Positions 18,876-26,350 of a stretch of 64,000 bases of DNA are shown here, in pieces. Location: the NCBI GenBank assembly GCA_963701375.1, contig CAVOZT010000004.1, forward strand, positions 1,798,001 to 1,862,000. The letters run 5' to 3'. A program made the position numbers and the translations under genes. The notes beneath the pieces are model-generated. The model made no database searches and was not told the origin of the DNA. It worked only from the letters and a program-made list of their open reading frames with translations. Numbering within the stretch: position 1 is the stretch's first letter; each line of letters begins with the position of its first letter. This stretch comes from CAVXTF01 sp963701375. GTDB lineage: Bacteria > Actinomycetota > Acidimicrobiia > Acidimicrobiales > CAVXTF01.

Positions 18876-18906
18876 AGCTCCCGGAACTGCCAGAGTTCCC
18901 GGAGCT
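18876..18906. terminator. inverted repeat after the ferredoxin gene
   Basis: agctcccggaact (18876-18888) and agttcccggagct (18894-18906) form a 13-bp stem with one mismatch and a gccag loop. It lies between the convergent ferredoxin and SDR genes, where a bidirectional terminator would be expected. No T-run is visible. Confidence 0.55.
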
Positions 18907-18916
18907 ACGCCTCGAG

Positions 18917-19837
18917 CTAGTCGCGGTAGTAGTGATCCGCCTCTAGGTCTTGGAGCAAGGTCGGTCCAGTCGGTTCCCACCCGAGCAGCTCCCGCGTCAC
19001 AGCCGCGCTGGCGGGGCTGTCCAATGCGACGAAGTGGCCCAGGTGCGCGAAGTGTTCGAAGGCGTCGGCGGGCGCCACTGAAGCGGTGGGAAGGCCGAGT
19101 CGGCGGCCGATCGCCTGGGCGATCTCCTTGAACGCGACGCCCTCGTCGGCGACCGCGTGCAGGACCGACCCGGCCGGGGCGGCCTCGACTGCTAGGCGAG
19201 CAAGGCGCGCCGCGTCGGAACGGTGAACGGCGGGCCAACGGTTGGTGCCGTCACCCACGTATCCGGCGACGCCCCGCCGACGGGCGATGCCGACGATGGT
19301 GGCGACGAACCCGTGGTCCCCGTCCCCGTGGACGGTCGGGGCGAAGCGGAGTACCGACGAGCGGACACCCGTGCCCGCCAGGGACAGCGTGAGCAAGGCA
19401 GTAGCCGAGCGCCGCCCTGCGGGGTTGGCCCGAACTTCGGCGCTCGGGACCAGCCCGTCGTTCTCGGTCGCCACTCGACCGGGCGCAAGCCCGAGAATCC
19501 CCGAGGCGAGCACCAGGGGCCGGTCGGAGTCGGCCAGCGCCACGCCAATTGCCTCCACGGCGCAGCGGTCGGCCGCCGCGGCGGCGGCGAAGTTCCCGCC
19601 GAAGGCCACCTCGTGCTGGAAAGCCAGGTGGATCACCCCGTCGGACTCGTTGGCCGCCTTGGCCATGCCCTCGGGGTCGTCGATGTCGCCTCGATGAACC
19701 ACGGCGCCTGCAGCTTCCAACCGCTGCGCCGATCCGTCGGAGCGGGCCAGACCGACCACCTCGTGGCCGGCTCCGAGCAGCTCGGGCACGACGGCCGAGC
19801 CGATCCAACCCGATGCGCCGGTGACGAAGATCTTCAT
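18917..19837 (-). CDS. NAD(P)-dependent epimerase/dehydratase (SDR) family protein
   Basis: A 306-residue extended SDR. The Rossmann motif MKIFVTGASGWIGSAVV is at the N-terminus (TGxxGxxG). The ATG at 19837 has a good ggaggt ribosome-binding site, which favours it over the codon seven residues upstream. The usual YxxxK catalytic pair is not obvious, so it may be an atypical member. It is divergent from a TetR regulator with a repeated operator-like site between them, suggesting TetR control of this gene. Substrate unknown. Confidence 0.8.
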   Translation of the reverse strand: MKIFVTGASGWIGSAVVPELLGAGHEVVGLARSDGSAQRLEAAGAVVHRGDIDDPEGMAKAANESDGVIHLAFQHEVAFGGNFAAAAAADRCAVEAIGVALADSDRPLVLASGILGLAPGRVATENDGLVPSAEVRANPAGRRSATALLTLSLAGTGVRSSVLRFAPTVHGDGDHGFVATIVGIARRRGVAGYVGDGTNRWPAVHRSDAARLARLAVEAAPAGSVLHAVADEGVAFKEIAQAIGRRLGLPTASVAPADAFEHFAHLGHFVALDSPASAAVTRELLGWEPTGPTLLQDLEADHYYRD

Positions 19838-19862
19838 GACGGGCACCTCCCGGAACAAACAT

Positions 19863-19905
19863 GATGTCAGTGACTGCTATCACGATAGAGCCGATGTCAG
19901 TGACT
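19863..19905. promoter_or_regulatory. paired operator-like repeats in the SDR/TetR divergent promoter
   Basis: Two exact copies of gatgtcagtgact lie at 19863-19875 and 19893-19905, 30 bp apart (about three helical turns). Each contains gtcaGtgac, an odd-length palindrome (GTCA-N-TGAC). Position between a TetR gene and its divergent neighbour fits autoregulation plus control of the SDR gene. Confidence 0.65.
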
Positions 19906-19926
19906 GTCAACGCCTAGGATGGCGTC

Positions 19927-20502
19927 ATGGGTCGATGGCAGCCGGACAGCCGGGGGCGGCTGCAGGAAGCGGCGCTCGCCCTGTATTCAGAGAGAGGGTT
20001 CGACGAGGCGACGGCCGCCCAGATCGCCGCCCGAGCGGGGCTGACCGAGCGCACCTTTTTCCGGCATTTCGCCGACAAGCGAGAAGTGCTCTTCGCCGGA
20101 TCTGTCCTGCTCCAGGAGCGGATCGTCGAGGGTGTTGCCGGCGCACCGGCAGCCGACGGCCCGCTCGAAGCCGTTTCGCGAGGGCTCGACGCCGCCGCCA
20201 CCTTTCTGGGCGAGTCTCGCAGGGACCTGGCGCGCCAGCGCCAGGACGTGATCGCCGCCAACCACGAACTGCGCGAGAGAGAACTGGCCAAGCTGGCTGA
20301 CTACGCCGCAGCGGTCGCAGCGGCCCTGGGTCAGCGCGGCGTGAGCGAGCCGCAGGCCACCCTCGCCGCCGAAGCCGGCATGACGGTGCTGCGGGTTGCC
20401 GTGAAGCGGTGGGCCGGCGGAGACGACGCGCGGGATCTCGCCGACATCATGCGCGACTCCGTCGCCGAGTTGCGGGCGGTCGCGGGTACTCCGGAACTCT
20501 GA
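19927..20502 (+). CDS. TetR-family transcriptional regulator
   Basis: A 191-residue regulator. The N-terminal helix-turn-helix (RLQEAALALYSERGFDEATA, then AQIAARAGLTERTFFRHFADK) is clear, followed by an all-helical ligand domain. It starts 22 bp after the paired gatgtcagtgact repeats and is divergent from the SDR gene, its likely target. Ligand unknown. Confidence 0.9.
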   Translation: MGRWQPDSRGRLQEAALALYSERGFDEATAAQIAARAGLTERTFFRHFADKREVLFAGSVLLQERIVEGVAGAPAADGPLEAVSRGLDAAATFLGESRRDLARQRQDVIAANHELRERELAKLADYAAAVAAALGQRGVSEPQATLAAEAGMTVLRVAVKRWAGGDDARDLADIMRDSVAELRAVAGTPEL

Positions 20503-20648
20503 TCCCCGGGGTGTACTGTCCGTACCGGCGTCCGGTGGGTCGCCGGGCGGCGGCGGGGTGACAGCTTGGCGGTTGCGGGCGACGAATCGCTCATCGTGTT
20601 CGATGCACGTGAGACCGGCACGCCTGCGCATCAAGGAGGTTGGAACCA

Positions 20649-21806
20649 ATGACCTGCTCACAGTGTGGTTCTTCGACACCTGAGTCCGCGCGCTTCTGCC
20701 ACCACTGCGGGAACACGCTTCAAGTCGACCTGGTTCGTTCGCATCACTACGCGGCTCACCCCGACGAGCCGGTCCGGGCGCTCGCGCTGCTGACCACTCT
20801 CATGCCGCACTTGTCGGGAAACCATCGCCACGCGTACCGCCAGGCGCTGGCGATCTCTTTCGCTGCGACCGTCACGGCCGCAGCATTCGGGGCGCTCGCT
20901 GTCTCGTTGTTCTGTGCGGCCGTGGCACTCCCACTCCTTCTTCTCCTCTATCAGCACGACCACGACGTCTGGGAGGGAGAGCCTTTCCTCGCCGTCGGTC
21001 TCGGCGTGATCGTCGCAGCCGGGCTCGGCGTCGCGATCGGCCTCCTGTCGAACTCGCTCAACAACGTTCAGACTCTCGGCTACTTCGCGACGCGTTCGCT
21101 TCCGAGTGCAGGATCGATCCTCGCGACCGGGGTGCTCGTGCCTCTGATCGTGTTCGCCGCGCTCATGTTGGTGACGGGCCTGCTCGTCGCCAGGCCGTCG
21201 TTCTCGCACTCCGTCGACTGCGTCAACTTCGGAGCCGGAGCTGCCGCGGCGCTGGCTCTCGGTGAGAGCCTCACCGTGCAGCACGGTGCGTTCTCGGGCC
21301 TCGCGCTCACGTCAACGAACCCGGCGACCGACGCCTTCATCGCTCTTGCACTCGGGTTCGCCAAGCCGGTTATCTACGCGGGCGCGGCAGCCATCCCATT
21401 GCTCGCCAAGCAGCGTCACGGCTGGAACCCGCGTGTGGTCAAGGGGGCGGCCCAGGGGCTGCTCCTCGTCGTCGCGTACCACCTGGCGGCCACTCTCCTG
21501 GCCCCCTACGGCCCCCGGGGAGTGGTGCTCACCTTCCTGGTCGCAGTGCTTCTCGCCGGCGTTTCGGTACTTCTACTGCGGACCACCCTTCACTCGTCCC
21601 TCCTCGACGAAGCGAACGCGACGGTGCTCGCGGGCGGCCCACCGAGGCGGCGGACTGCAGCAGGGACGCCGTGCGCGCACTGCGGGCTTCTGATCCTCGA
21701 GGAAGCCTCGTTCTGCGTCGCGTGCGGGACCGCCGTCGCGACGTTCCCCAAACAGGCGCACGAACGAACTCCGGCGACCGGCCCGGCCGGCGCGGCAGCC
21801 ACGTGA
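20649..21806 (+). CDS. membrane protein with zinc ribbons at both ends
   Basis: From ATG 20649, preceded by an aaggagg site, the protein is 385 residues. It opens with a zinc ribbon (CSQCGSSTPESARFCHHCGN, two CxxC pairs), has about seven membrane segments between residues 55 and 320, and closes with a second ribbon (CAHCG ... CVACG, near 345-365). Both ribbons would be cytoplasmic if the helix count is even, on opposite sides if odd. I do not recognise a family for the membrane part. The next gene starts 17 bp downstream and also encodes a membrane protein, so the two are probably co-expressed. Confidence 0.75.
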   Translation: MTCSQCGSSTPESARFCHHCGNTLQVDLVRSHHYAAHPDEPVRALALLTTLMPHLSGNHRHAYRQALAISFAATVTAAAFGALAVSLFCAAVALPLLLLLYQHDHDVWEGEPFLAVGLGVIVAAGLGVAIGLLSNSLNNVQTLGYFATRSLPSAGSILATGVLVPLIVFAALMLVTGLLVARPSFSHSVDCVNFGAGAAAALALGESLTVQHGAFSGLALTSTNPATDAFIALALGFAKPVIYAGAAAIPLLAKQRHGWNPRVVKGAAQGLLLVVAYHLAATLLAPYGPRGVVLTFLVAVLLAGVSVLLLRTTLHSSLLDEANATVLAGGPPRRRTAAGTPCAHCGLLILEEASFCVACGTAVATFPKQAHERTPATGPAGAAAT

Positions 21807-21823
21807 GCGGCGAGGAGCCAACC

Positions 21824-22856
21824 ATGTCTCAAAATCCGCCTCCTTACGGGCCGCCTTCGTCTCAAAACCCACCCCCCTACGGGCCGCCGTCGTCCGCAGG
21901 TTCTCCTCCCTATGCCCCGCCCCCTGCTGGTGGCGCACCGCCTTACGGGCCACCGGGTGGCACACCTCCTTACGGGCCGCCGGGGGGCACGCCTCCTTAC
22001 GGGCCGCCGGGGGGCACGCCGCCATTCGGCGGGTTCGGCGCTCCAGGTGGTCCGCCGGGTGGACCTGGCGGTCCCGGATGGCCGGGTAAGCCTCACGGTC
22101 GTCTCAGCCCGACCATGATCGCCGTCGTCGTCCTGGTGGTGGTAGCCGGGGGTGGGCTGGGCGGCTACTTCGCGTTCTCCCACAACGCGGCGGCAGCCGT
22201 CTCCTGCAGCGGCGGAGCACTCGGCAAATGCAGCCCGGTGACCTCTTTTTCCTCTCCGACCTCGACGACCTTCTCACCGGCATCGTCATCGACGTCCTCG
22301 TCAATCCCGACGACTTCGTCGTCGATCCCGACGACTTCGTCGTCGGTCCCTCCCACCACGTCGCCTGTCCCACCGACAACTTCACCGAATCCGAATCCCA
22401 CGCCGGGCCAGACGATCGACGTGGGCAGCAACATCAGGATGACGGTCGCGCCGGGTTGGAGCGGGAGCGCGAGCAGCTCTCCGATAGTCCTCAAGCATTC
22501 GGGCCCGGGGGCCGTGTTCATCATCCAGGTTGGTCAGACGTCGGCTACATCTGCGTCCGCTCTGGGACAGCAGTTCCTCTCGTTCGACGATTTCCCAAGC
22601 GGTCACGAACCTTCAAGTGACCGATCAGGGCTCCAAGAACCTGACCTGGACGACCTTCTCGCAGATCCACGTGTACACGATCAGCGGCGCCCTCACCACG
22701 GCCCAGGCCTCTCAACCGGTATTCGGGCAGGTATTCGCACTGCTGAATCCTCGGACGCACATCGGGGCCGAGATCTACACGGTCTCCGACACTGCGTCGG
22801 ACTACTCGGCTGTGAACCAGTCGACCCTCAACATGCTCAATTCACTCGCGGACTGA
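21824..22856 (+). CDS. Pro-rich (PYGPP repeat) single-pass membrane protein, with apparent frameshift
   Basis: The N-terminus is built from about six PPYGPP(GG) units, then a Gly/Pro-rich stretch, one membrane helix (MIAVVVLVVVAGGGLGGYFA) and a long Ser/Thr-rich linker. An extracellular domain begins near TIDVGSNIRMTVAPGWSG. The frame breaks after ALGQQFLS; the natural continuation, STISQAVTNLQVTDQGSKN to the end LNMLNSLAD, lies one base over. Dropping one T at 22583-22584 restores a 343-residue protein. The C-terminal domain looks like the small PsbP/LpqN-type lipoprotein folds, but that is a guess. Function unknown; it pairs with the zinc-ribbon gene upstream. Confidence 0.7.
21831..22030 (+). 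repeat. tandem repeats encoding PPYGPP units
   Basis: Degenerate copies of the unit cctccttacgggccgcc with a ggggggcacg spacer; the three central copies (about 21938-22018) are almost identical with a 27-bp period. They encode the Pro/Tyr/Gly-rich cytoplasmic tail of the protein described for this locus and are prone to copy-number change in steps of whole codons. Confidence 0.75.
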
Positions 22857-22884
22857 GGTCACTCGCAGACTGAGGTCACTCGCC
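22842..22884. repeat. 17-bp tandem repeat spanning a stop codon
   Basis: tcactcgcggactgagg (22842-22858) is followed at once by tcactcgcagactgagg (22859-22875) and a partial third copy tcactcgcc (22876-22884). The first unit contains the TGA of the Pro-rich protein gene, the second an out-of-frame TGA, and the partial copy holds the stop of convergent trmI. Confidence 0.85.
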
Positions 22885-23670
22885 CCCGAGCAGTCGCGCG
22901 GTGGTAAGGAAGCCTGTGTGAGCGACCATCCGGTGATCCGGCCTGACCGAGCGCGCCTCTATGTGCCAAGTCCTGTGCAGCACCTCGAAGGTCTGCTCGA
23001 GGCCGAAGCGACTGCGCTCCAGCGCGTTTCGAAGCTGAGCAGTCTGGTTGATCGTCGGGAGATAGCTGCAGAGGATCCCGCCTGAACGAAGCGCGGACTC
23101 CGCCTGATCGAGAACCCTCCAGGGCTCGGGCAGGTCCAGAACCATGCGGTCGAGATTGACCTCGGAGATCCCGTCGTAGACGTCTCTGATCTCCACCCGG
23201 TACTTGTCGGCACCCGCCTCTTTTCCGACCCAAGCCTCCACATTGGTCCTCGCGGTGCGGGCGAAGTCCTCGCGGATCTCGTAGCCGACCACCCGGCACC
23301 CCGCTCTTATGAGCGCCATCGAAAGCGCCCCCGATCCGACGCCAGCCTCGAGCACCGTCATGCCGGGCCCCGCGTCGACCGCTAGCAGGATCGCTCCGAG
23401 ATCCTTCGGGTAGATGACCTGAGCACCGCGAGGCATCTTCACTACGACGTCGGAGAGCGTGGGGCGCACGACCACGAAGCTGCGTCCGGTGGAACCGGGG
23501 ACGGTCGAACCTTCCTCGCGCCCGATGATCGAGTCGTGCGAGACGATGCCGGCATGGGTGTGGAACGCGCCGCCAGCCTGCAATCCGACGAGGTATCGGC
23601 GACCCTTGTGGTCGATCAGCAGCACCCGCTCGCCTGCGCCGAGTAGGCCGGGCGTGGAGCCAGGTTCCAC
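22876..23670 (-). CDS. trmI: tRNA (adenine(58)-N1)-methyltransferase TrmI
   Basis: A 264-residue class I SAM methyltransferase making m1A58 in the tRNA T-loop. The N-terminal small domain has RVLLIDHKGRRYLV, then the SAM motif TVLEAGVGSGALSMALI and motif IV LDRMVLDLPEPW. Later YLPTINQTAQL is also typical. GTG 23670 gives the family start just after the preceding gene's stop. In mycobacteria trmI sits beside the Mpa gene; here the two are 4.4 kb apart with four genes and the ferredoxin between. Confidence 0.92.
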   Translation of the reverse strand: MEPGSTPGLLGAGERVLLIDHKGRRYLVGLQAGGAFHTHAGIVSHDSIIGREEGSTVPGSTGRSFVVVRPTLSDVVVKMPRGAQVIYPKDLGAILLAVDAGPGMTVLEAGVGSGALSMALIRAGCRVVGYEIREDFARTARTNVEAWVGKEAGADKYRVEIRDVYDGISEVNLDRMVLDLPEPWRVLDQAESALRSGGILCSYLPTINQTAQLRNALERSRFGLEQTFEVLHRTWHIEARSVRPDHRMVAHTGFLTTARLLGGE

Positions 23671-23675
23671 CCTGC

Positions 23676-23918
23676 TCAGCCCGGCTGCTCTTTGCCCGAC
23701 TCCTGAGCCTTTAAGAGGCGCCCCTGATTGGTCAAGACCAGCGACTGGCCCTCGTCGAGCGTGCCCGACCACACGAGGGGCTTGTCACGCTTTCGCGAAC
23801 GCACGACCAACCATGCGGCTGCACCGACCGCCAGCCATACAGGTTCGCCCGCGAGACCCCTTCGGAAGCTTCGCGAGACGAGCCGGCCGAGCAACCGGTC
23901 GATGAGTGGCCCGAGCAC
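23676..23918 (-). CDS. small basic hypothetical protein
   Basis: 80 residues, with a hydrophobic stretch (EPVWLAVGAAAWLVV, about 25-39) flanked by Arg/Lys-rich segments and a polar C-terminus (SLVLTNQGRLLKAQ). It lies in a tight minus-strand run just ahead of trmI, separated by 5 bp, and directly after the next small membrane protein gene. No family recognised. Confidence 0.6.
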   Translation of the reverse strand: MLGPLIDRLLGRLVSRSFRRGLAGEPVWLAVGAAAWLVVRSRKRDKPLVWSGTLDEGQSLVLTNQGRLLKAQESGKEQPG

Positions 23919-23920
23919 GG

Positions 23921-24133
23921 TCAGAGTCTCCGTATCTCGACCGTCGCCGAGCGGTGCCTTCCACCGCGGCGACCGAGAAGGTACGCGACCAGCAGCGCCA
24001 CGACTGCCGCGGCGATCCCCGCGGTTATGAGCTTCGGCTTTACAGCCTCTACCCCGGTATCTAGATCGCCGGCGACCTCGCGGAGCTTTTGCTCGATGTC
24101 GTCACGGGTGATCTTCTTCGCCGCAACTGCCAT
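23921..24133 (-). CDS. small single-pass membrane protein
   Basis: 70 residues from ATG 24133 with a strong ggaggggg ribosome-binding site. A polar helix (KKITRDDIEQKLREVAGDLD) is followed by one membrane helix (LITAGIAAAVVALLVAYLLG) and a basic tail. The helix resembles the conserved part of DUF3618-like proteins. Its ATG overlaps the stop of the upstream gene (TGATG), so the two are coupled. Confidence 0.65.
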   Translation of the reverse strand: MAVAAKKITRDDIEQKLREVAGDLDTGVEAVKPKLITAGIAAAVVALLVAYLLGRRGGRHRSATVEIRRL

Positions 24134-24501
24134 CACGCCCCCTCCCTCGGAACTAGCTTGCGCCTCGCGGCGGGGCCCTTCCTGATCCGCCACGCCGCAA
24201 GTCCGGCCACGATCACCGCTGCTGCGGCCGTGATGAGATACGGCGCCCAGGACCAATTCCCCCGGAATGTCGACCCGGTCTCGGTCTGAAGAGCCCTGAG
24301 CCCACCCAGAAGCAACAGCATCGTCCCGGCCGAGATGGCGATCGCACCGACGACTCCGAAGGCGACGAAACGGCCGGCTCCTTTGAGCGGCTCCAGGGTC
24401 TCCTGTTTGGCGTAGTCCAAGACGAGCTGGACGACGTCGCCCGCCCCACCCCCGGCGCTCGCGCTCCGGTCGCGTTCGCGCTCTTCACGTCTGATCGGCA
24501 C
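24133..24501 (-). CDS. DUF1469-like (phage holin superfamily) membrane protein
   Basis: 122 residues from GTG 24501, with aaggagg four bases upstream. A charged N-terminus (IRREERERDRSASAGG) precedes an amphipathic segment (VQLVLDYAKQETLEPLKGAG) and two membrane helices (FVAFGVVGAIAISAGTMLLL and APYLITAAAAVIVAGLAAW). This is the layout of actinobacterial 'phage holin family' DUF1469 proteins, which are housekeeping envelope proteins rather than lysis holins. It is coupled to the following small membrane protein. Confidence 0.65.
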   Translation of the reverse strand: MPIRREERERDRSASAGGGAGDVVQLVLDYAKQETLEPLKGAGRFVAFGVVGAIAISAGTMLLLLGGLRALQTETGSTFRGNWSWAPYLITAAAAVIVAGLAAWRIRKGPAARRKLVPREGA

Positions 24502-24616
24502 GGTCCTCCTTAGCTGCCGTCCGTCGCCGAGGAACGGCAATACTCCCCCGGGACCGTCGCCGCTGGCAAGCAATGTAGCTCCTCGAGCTCCCTGATCAGG
24601 ACCATGACGGGGCTCC

Positions 24617-25063
24617 TCAGCGATCGCCGTACAGGTAGGTGGAGCTGGCCTTCGCCACGAGCCGTCCGCCCTGCCCAGCACCCTGCACGGCATCCTGCCC
24701 TGCACCCTGCTCGGCGAGCTCCGTGAGCTCGGCTTCGACGAACGCAGCGCTCCTTCCTCCCGAGATCACCCTGGCGACGCACTCGAGCCACCTGCCTACC
24801 TCGGCCGGGGCCAGGAAGCTGACCTTCATCTCCGCGTTCCTGGCGAAGACCTTGCGCCCCTGGGCGAAAGTGAGCGCCGAAGCCCCCATGGCGGAATCGC
24901 AGATAGCGGCGAGAAACCCGCCCTGGATGATCCCGGCAGGGTTGCAGAAACGCTCGTCCGCCCGGGCACGCCAGGTCGTGGTCCCGGGAACCGACTTGTC
25001 CACGCAGACCATCCCGAGCGTGAGGTCGCAGTTGGGCGGGACCTGGACCCTGGGCGCAGGCAT
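24617..25063 (-). CDS. PaaI-like hot-dog thioesterase
   Basis: 148 residues from ATG 25063 (an alternative GTG is at 25117). The hot-dog signature is ERFCNPAGIIQGGFLAAICD, followed by SAMGASALTFAQG, then VSFLAPAEVGRWLECVARVI. Asp in AAICDSAMG is the usual catalytic residue of PaaI thioesterases. The C-terminal stretch carries a short GAGQDAVQGAGQ repeat before the last strand. Probably hydrolyses an acyl- or aryl-CoA thioester; substrate unknown. Divergent from nagA. Confidence 0.8.
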   Translation of the reverse strand: MPAPRVQVPPNCDLTLGMVCVDKSVPGTTTWRARADERFCNPAGIIQGGFLAAICDSAMGASALTFAQGRKVFARNAEMKVSFLAPAEVGRWLECVARVISGGRSAAFVEAELTELAEQGAGQDAVQGAGQGGRLVAKASSTYLYGDR

Positions 25064-25146
25064 CCGAGAACCGTATCGGCCCCTGCCGAGTACCTTGAGC
25101 CGGACATGGTTGACCACGGCCGACCGAGCGCGATCCCGATCACGAC

Positions 25147-26289
25147 GTGACCGGAACGCTGACCGCCAAGGTCGTGGTCGGGGCGACCGAAGTGGTCTCC
25201 CCCGGCGTCGTGTCGTTCGACGGTGAGCTCATCGCTTCGGTCGATCCGCTGGAAACAGACGTCTTTGACTTCGACCTTCTCGCGCCTGGTTTCGTCGACC
25301 TTCAGGTGAACGGGATCGGTGGGATCGACGTTGCAACAGCAGACGGTGAGGATTGGGTCGCCCTGGGTAGGGCCCTTCTGAGCCAGGGGGTCACGACCTG
25401 GTGCCCGACCCTCGTCACCGCTCCCGACAAGGACACCGAGCAGGCCTGCAACCGGATCTCTGCTGCGATGAACGTCGCATCGAGCGACCTACCCGACATC
25501 GCGGGCGCCCACTTGGAGGGTCCGTTCATAACCGTTCCCGGGGCGCACCGCGTCGAACACGTGCGCTCGACGGTCGAAAGCAGGTGGTTCGAGCGCCTTG
25601 GTCCGGTCGTGAAGGTCGTCACCCTCGCTCCGGAGCTGCCAGGCGCGCGCCAAGCCATCGGCCAGCTCGCGGCGAACCAGGTCCTGGTCTCGCTCGGACA
25701 CTCGGCGTGCACCGCAGAAGTTGCGCACGACGCCGCCGACGCCGGCGCCAGGCTCGTCACGCATCTGGGCAACGCCACCGGCTCGTTCCATCAGCGCGCT
25801 CCGGGCCTCCTCGGTGCGGCCCTGACCGACGGGCACCTCGCAGTGAGCCTGATCGCGGACTTGGAGCACGTTCATGCCGACCTCATCCGACTGGCGTTCG
25901 CCGCGAAGCCACCGGGTCGGGTCGTCCTCGTCACCGACAGCGTCGCCGCCGGGGCACGTACGGTTGGGCCGGTCGCGCTCGACGGTGTGAGCGAGCCGGG
26001 AGCGGCCGCCCGGCTCGCCGACGGGACGCTCGCAGGATCTGTTCTCACGATGGAGCGCGCCGTGTCGAACGCCGTCACTACTGCCGGGATCGGCGCCGCC
26101 GACGCGATACGTGCGGCCAGCACCACCCCCGCCGAGTTGCTCGGTCTCGGTGACCGCGGCGCGATCGCCGTCGGCCGGCGTGCCGACCTGGTCGGGCTCA
26201 ACTGGGAAGAGCGCGACGGTGAGCCGGCACTTCGCGTCGACGCTGTATGGCTGGGCGGACGTCTTGCGTGGAGCGCGCCGCCAGGTTGA
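25147..26289 (+). CDS. nagA: N-acetylglucosamine-6-phosphate deacetylase
   Basis: A 380-residue amidohydrolase that deacetylates GlcNAc-6-P in amino-sugar and cell-wall recycling. Family motifs are LAPGFVDLQVNGIGGIDV near the N-terminus, GAHLEGPFI with the metal-binding Glu, VSLGHSACT, THLGNATGSFHQRAPG and VLVTDSVAAG with the catalytic Asp. The C-terminal ADLVGLNWEE strand closes the composite beta domain. No nagB or PTS gene is next to it. GTG start at 25147. Confidence 0.93.
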   Translation: MTGTLTAKVVVGATEVVSPGVVSFDGELIASVDPLETDVFDFDLLAPGFVDLQVNGIGGIDVATADGEDWVALGRALLSQGVTTWCPTLVTAPDKDTEQACNRISAAMNVASSDLPDIAGAHLEGPFITVPGAHRVEHVRSTVESRWFERLGPVVKVVTLAPELPGARQAIGQLAANQVLVSLGHSACTAEVAHDAADAGARLVTHLGNATGSFHQRAPGLLGAALTDGHLAVSLIADLEHVHADLIRLAFAAKPPGRVVLVTDSVAAGARTVGPVALDGVSEPGAAARLADGTLAGSVLTMERAVSNAVTTAGIGAADAIRAASTTPAELLGLGDRGAIAVGRRADLVGLNWEERDGEPALRVDAVWLGGRLAWSAPPG

Positions 26290-26310
26290 CCGGCGGATGC
26301 GAGGGTGGCA

Positions 26311-26350
26311 GATGCGACGGCACCGATGCGACGGCACCGATGCGACGGTA
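26311..26350 (+). repeat. 14-bp tandem repeat at the start of the FIST gene
   Basis: gatgcgacggcacc occurs at 26311-26324 and 26325-26338, and a partial copy gatgcgacggta runs to 26350, ending in the proposed ATG of the next gene. The unit is not a multiple of three and sits where the ribosome-binding site should be. Confidence 0.85.
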
